In this document: piece by piece, positions 61,814-64,000 of the stretch
Position numbering within the stretch: the stretch's first letter is position 1
How the letters are laid out: each line of letters begins with the position of its first letter
Assembly: GCA_002483765.1 (NCBI GenBank)
Contig: DLIO01000109.1
Span: 10,805 to 74,804 of the forward strand
From: Lentisphaeria bacterium UBA7640
GTDB lineage: Bacteria > Verrucomicrobiota > Lentisphaeria > Victivallales > Victivallaceae
Length of the DNA stretch: 64,000 bases
Reading direction: 5' to 3'
The notes under the pieces: model-generated
Told to the model about the DNA's origin: nothing
Seen by the model: the letters and a program-made list of their open reading frames with translations, nothing else
Databases searched by the model: none
Translations under genes and position numbers: made by a program

Positions 61814-63300
61814 TTGGCTACTCCTTTATCATTATTATTGCTGATCTCGCCAAGCGGAAGTCCGAACAGATGCCCTTTTCCTTGATTGGCCATGATTGAC
61901 TCGATCGAAGGACCGAGTTTGCGGTATAACATTCCTTTCACGTATAATTCGCCACTACCGAATGCGGCAACATTGCGCCGTAATACTTCGACTTGTGACT
62001 TATTGGATTCAGCGATTACCTTGCGTTCTGCTTCAGCAATAGCTAATTTGGATTTAACTTCAGCCTCAGCGGTACGATAACCAACCTCGGCAATATCTAA
62101 TTCCGTTTTGGCGGCGATTACGCGTTCCATCTGCTGCTGTTTTGCTTCAATCTCTTTCGTGATTTTTTCGGTTTCAGCACCAACTTTTGCACGATTTTGG
62201 AGTGCGAGCATTCTTTGCCGTTCCAATTCTGTCGCCGACTTTGCTTGCTCAATCTGTTGCTTGAATTTTTTTGCTTCTTGTTGCGCCAATTCACGGTTAC
62301 GAATAATTTCTGCAATCTCTTGAGGAGGAATAATGTCGCGAATCAATACTGAATTAATGGAAATACCCCAACCCTTACATATTTTCCGCAAGAACTCTTC
62401 TAGTTGATTCTGAAAGACCTGACGGCTTTCACCGACGATAAACTCCGTCGCGCTTTTTTTACTTCCTTCAATACGGGCAAAACCACTAACCGAAGGCAAA
62501 ATTATTTTTTTCATAATATCTTCCATGTCGCCAACTTCATGACTTAACCACGGCGCGGCTTCGCGTTCAATATTGTATTCCACCGTACCCTCCAGCGAAA
62601 TATTGAAACCGTCAACTGTAATAAAGAAGATGGCATCATCACCAGCAAACTCATAACGCTGACTTTGGATATTCACCACCGAAACACTTTGAATGAACGG
62701 GTTGATACGGTGAGTTCCCTCTTTTAGCACCGCTTGCAACACTCCTTTGCGTGAAGTTTCGACTACAAAACCTTTTTGCAAAGCTAAGTCGTTAGCGGTT
62801 CCAGAAAAAATATCATCACCAGTTAGATTAGTAACAACGCCAACGTTACCAGGCATAATTCTAATGTCTTCGTAAATTTTCACATCATACGCGTATGGAT
62901 TGATACGGTGTTTACCAGTGCCGAGAACATCACGCACAATGCCTTTGTATTCTGGTCCTGGCGCGACTATTTTTCCCTCCGGCAGGTCTTTGCCGTATTT
63001 CCGTACTAAAACGCCGAAACATCCGGCGGGAATATCAGTGATTCCGGTAATTTGCCAATTCCAAGTAAAGGGATTGCGAAAATAGCGCCCTTCCCCAAGC
63101 ACTTCAAGTTGAATCCCTTTGTAGGAAGAATCGGACGCGATAACTTGATCTCCTGGCAGGTTTCTACCAGTTTTTCTGATCATTATCGCAATTTGACCGT
63201 TTTGAGGTTCAATTCGACAACCGAACCAAAACAATATCGGCAGCATTATTATTGCGCCAAGCACAACTACAACGCCCGCTGGGATTGTAAATTCTTTCAT
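61810..63300 (-). CDS. SPFH/Band 7 protein A with three N-terminal beta repeats
   Basis: 496 residues from the ATG at 63300 (CAGGAAC 8 nt upstream; a start 8 codons earlier is less likely). Membrane helix about 8-27, three repeats (31-90, 91-148, 149-212; the third has an insert), each with 'GVxxxVLGxGxHRINP'. SPFH domain about 215-340 ('ITVDGFNISLEGTVEYNIE'), then a long coiled coil (345-470) and a Gly-rich tail. Together with protein B it should sit on the outer face of the inner membrane. An inverted repeat ATCAAG/CTTGAT (63320-63337) is in the leader. Any protease partner lies outside the window. Confidence 0.88.
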   Translation of the reverse strand: MKEFTIPAGVVVVLGAIIMLPILFWFGCRIEPQNGQIAIMIRKTGRNLPGDQVIASDSSYKGIQLEVLGEGRYFRNPFTWNWQITGITDIPAGCFGVLVRKYGKDLPEGKIVAPGPEYKGIVRDVLGTGKHRINPYAYDVKIYEDIRIMPGNVGVVTNLTGDDIFSGTANDLALQKGFVVETSRKGVLQAVLKEGTHRINPFIQSVSVVNIQSQRYEFAGDDAIFFITVDGFNISLEGTVEYNIEREAAPWLSHEVGDMEDIMKKIILPSVSGFARIEGSKKSATEFIVGESRQVFQNQLEEFLRKICKGWGISINSVLIRDIIPPQEIAEIIRNRELAQQEAKKFKQQIEQAKSATELERQRMLALQNRAKVGAETEKITKEIEAKQQQMERVIAAKTELDIAEVGYRTAEAEVKSKLAIAEAERKVIAESNKSQVEVLRRNVAAFGSGELYVKGMLYRKLGPSIESIMANQGKGHLFGLPLGEISNNNDKGVAK

Positions 63301-63590
63301 ATTTGTTCCTGAGTGAGATATCAAGAATAACCTTGATTTATCTTAACTTTAAATTAAAAAGCCGAAGTATGAATATACGCATCCTACAGTGAAAAACAAT
63401 CCGGATTGGTCATGAAATTTTTCTAATCTGTGTCGTTTTTTTCATAAAAATCAAGAATTTTGACAGTATGAAAACGCCATTTCCGCTAAGAGCAGTGATA
63501 TTAACCGCACTAGCTAAATTTTATCAAGTAACTTTGGCAGTTCAGTGACTGTTTCTGCATTTAGGAACTCCAATTCGCCTATTCCGACGT

Positions 63591-63950
63591 TCAGAAGCAT
63601 TTCGCCGATTTCATCTTCAAATATTCGTCCGAGTTCGCTTTTGAAGGTTTGTTCCGATAAGCCTGCCAACCGCGGATTGGCAACAGTTTCCCAATAATGC
63701 CAAGGATATCAAAAATTCGTCGCCAGTCTGGGAAATATAAATTTTGCACGTCAAAGAGATTCTTAATCTTTTCCGGTGATTTGAGAAAATAGTGCCGCCC
63801 ACGCTTTTCGCCGCCGCTAGTTGCGGTAAATCCGGCAGCGGTCATTTCTGTCAACACATCCTGAATAAATTTCCAGGAAAAACCACTAACGCCGGCAATA
63901 TTTTGAATTTTACAGATATCTTTGTTCAATAGTATCAAAATTATTTCCAC
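63591..63950 (-). CDS. Doubtful winged-helix protein or gene fragment
   Basis: 119 residues from a GTG at 63950. The frame contains 'IAGVSGFSWKFIQDVLTEMTAAGF' and 'GGEKRGRHYFLKSPE', like a winged-helix with a beta hairpin, and ends in Lys-rich sequence. Upstream of the GTG the frame meets a stop (TAA at 63969-63971) and no ribosome site precedes the start, so this may be the 3' part of a longer, broken or frameshifted gene reaching past the window edge. The 290 bp before it (63301-63590) show only the SPFH promoter region. Confidence 0.35.
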   Translation of the reverse strand: MEIILILLNKDICKIQNIAGVSGFSWKFIQDVLTEMTAAGFTATSGGEKRGRHYFLKSPEKIKNLFDVQNLYFPDWRRIFDILGIIGKLLPIRGWQAYRNKPSKANSDEYLKMKSAKCF

Positions 63951-64000
63951 ACGTGCCGAAATACCAATTTACGATAATCGGATTTTCCTGAAAGAAGTAT

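Noticed and set aside
63617..63802. 61-residue minus-strand frame
   Set aside because: Out of frame with the winged-helix-like frame and without motifs.

Overview
The window reads as chromosomal DNA of a Gram-negative member of the Planctomycetota-Verrucomicrobiota-Chlamydiota superphylum, most likely Lentisphaerota (Victivallis/Lentisphaera-like). The taxon is inferred from gene content. There is a pseudopilin with an 'FTLIELL…LASMLLPTLNKAREKA' N-terminus of the type amplified in that phylum, a LacI regulator beside it and large secreted glycan-degrading proteins. There are also two-gene stomatin/SPFH modules and a heptose-containing LPS core (waaG, waaP, hldE1-type kinase, kdsB, arnB/arnT-like). 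No rRNA, CRISPR array, integrase or intact insertion sequence was seen.

Layout. 0-2 kb: lipid A L-Ara4N genes on the minus strand (arnT-like, cut by the window edge, and arnB). 2.3-10.5 kb: plus strand, an auxiliary lipoprotein and LolA-like pair, an orphan methylaspartate ammonia-lyase, a ROK kinase and a large hybrid histidine kinase. 10.6-23.2 kb: minus strand, the two-subunit glycine decarboxylase, a ROK repressor, a secreted CBM-like protein, kdsB-hldE1, a GH13+GH133 glycogen-debranching fusion and a PocR-AraC regulator. The regulator is divergent from a two-gene sugar operon (Gfo/Idh/MocA plus TIM-barrel epimerase, 23.3-25.2 kb). 25.5-35 kb: metG, pepF, an RHS remnant, a GT4 transferase, a comEC whose C-terminal hydrolase motif is lost, and a PHP phosphoesterase. 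35-38.9 kb: dksA-like and lspA overlapping, tRNA-Leu(CAA), a coiled-coil zinc-ribbon protein and a MscS-type multi-helix protein with a clear terminator. 39-45.4 kb: a tightly overlapping five-gene minus-strand operon (EF-hand-like membrane protein, ceramidase-like protein, SpoU methylase, waaG, waaP). 45.9-50.9 kb: a heavy-metal RND efflux unit with a Cys-rich exported protein. 51.1-59.8 kb: an AT-richer accessory glycan locus (LacI regulator with perfect promoter and twin operators, pseudopilin, two large glycosidase-like proteins) with a triplicated leader. 60-63.3 kb: two coupled SPFH proteins whose domain order (tandem beta repeats, SPFH, coiled coil) resembles the major vault protein. 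63.6-64 kb: a doubtful winged-helix fragment.

The most distinctive sequence-level signal is a dispersed 31-bp palindrome. It has 15-bp arms beginning AATTCGCGCGCGCAT around one unpaired base. Six full-length copies, one collapsed copy and a possible half copy all lie between genes, always after a plus-strand stop codon for the seven palindromic copies and never in a divergent promoter region. Two copies carry matching changes in both arms, so the palindrome itself seems to be conserved. Other points of interest are the leader repeats at 54.2-54.6 kb, the SPFH pair, the AraC-type operator at 23.2 kb and the degenerate ComEC.

The genes fit a saccharolytic anaerobe with an elaborate LPS. Envelope building (Kdo, heptose, core glucose and phosphate, L-Ara4N) is spread over three loci, and glycan and glycogen use over four. 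Regulators sit directly beside their probable targets (LacI, PocR-AraC, ROK).
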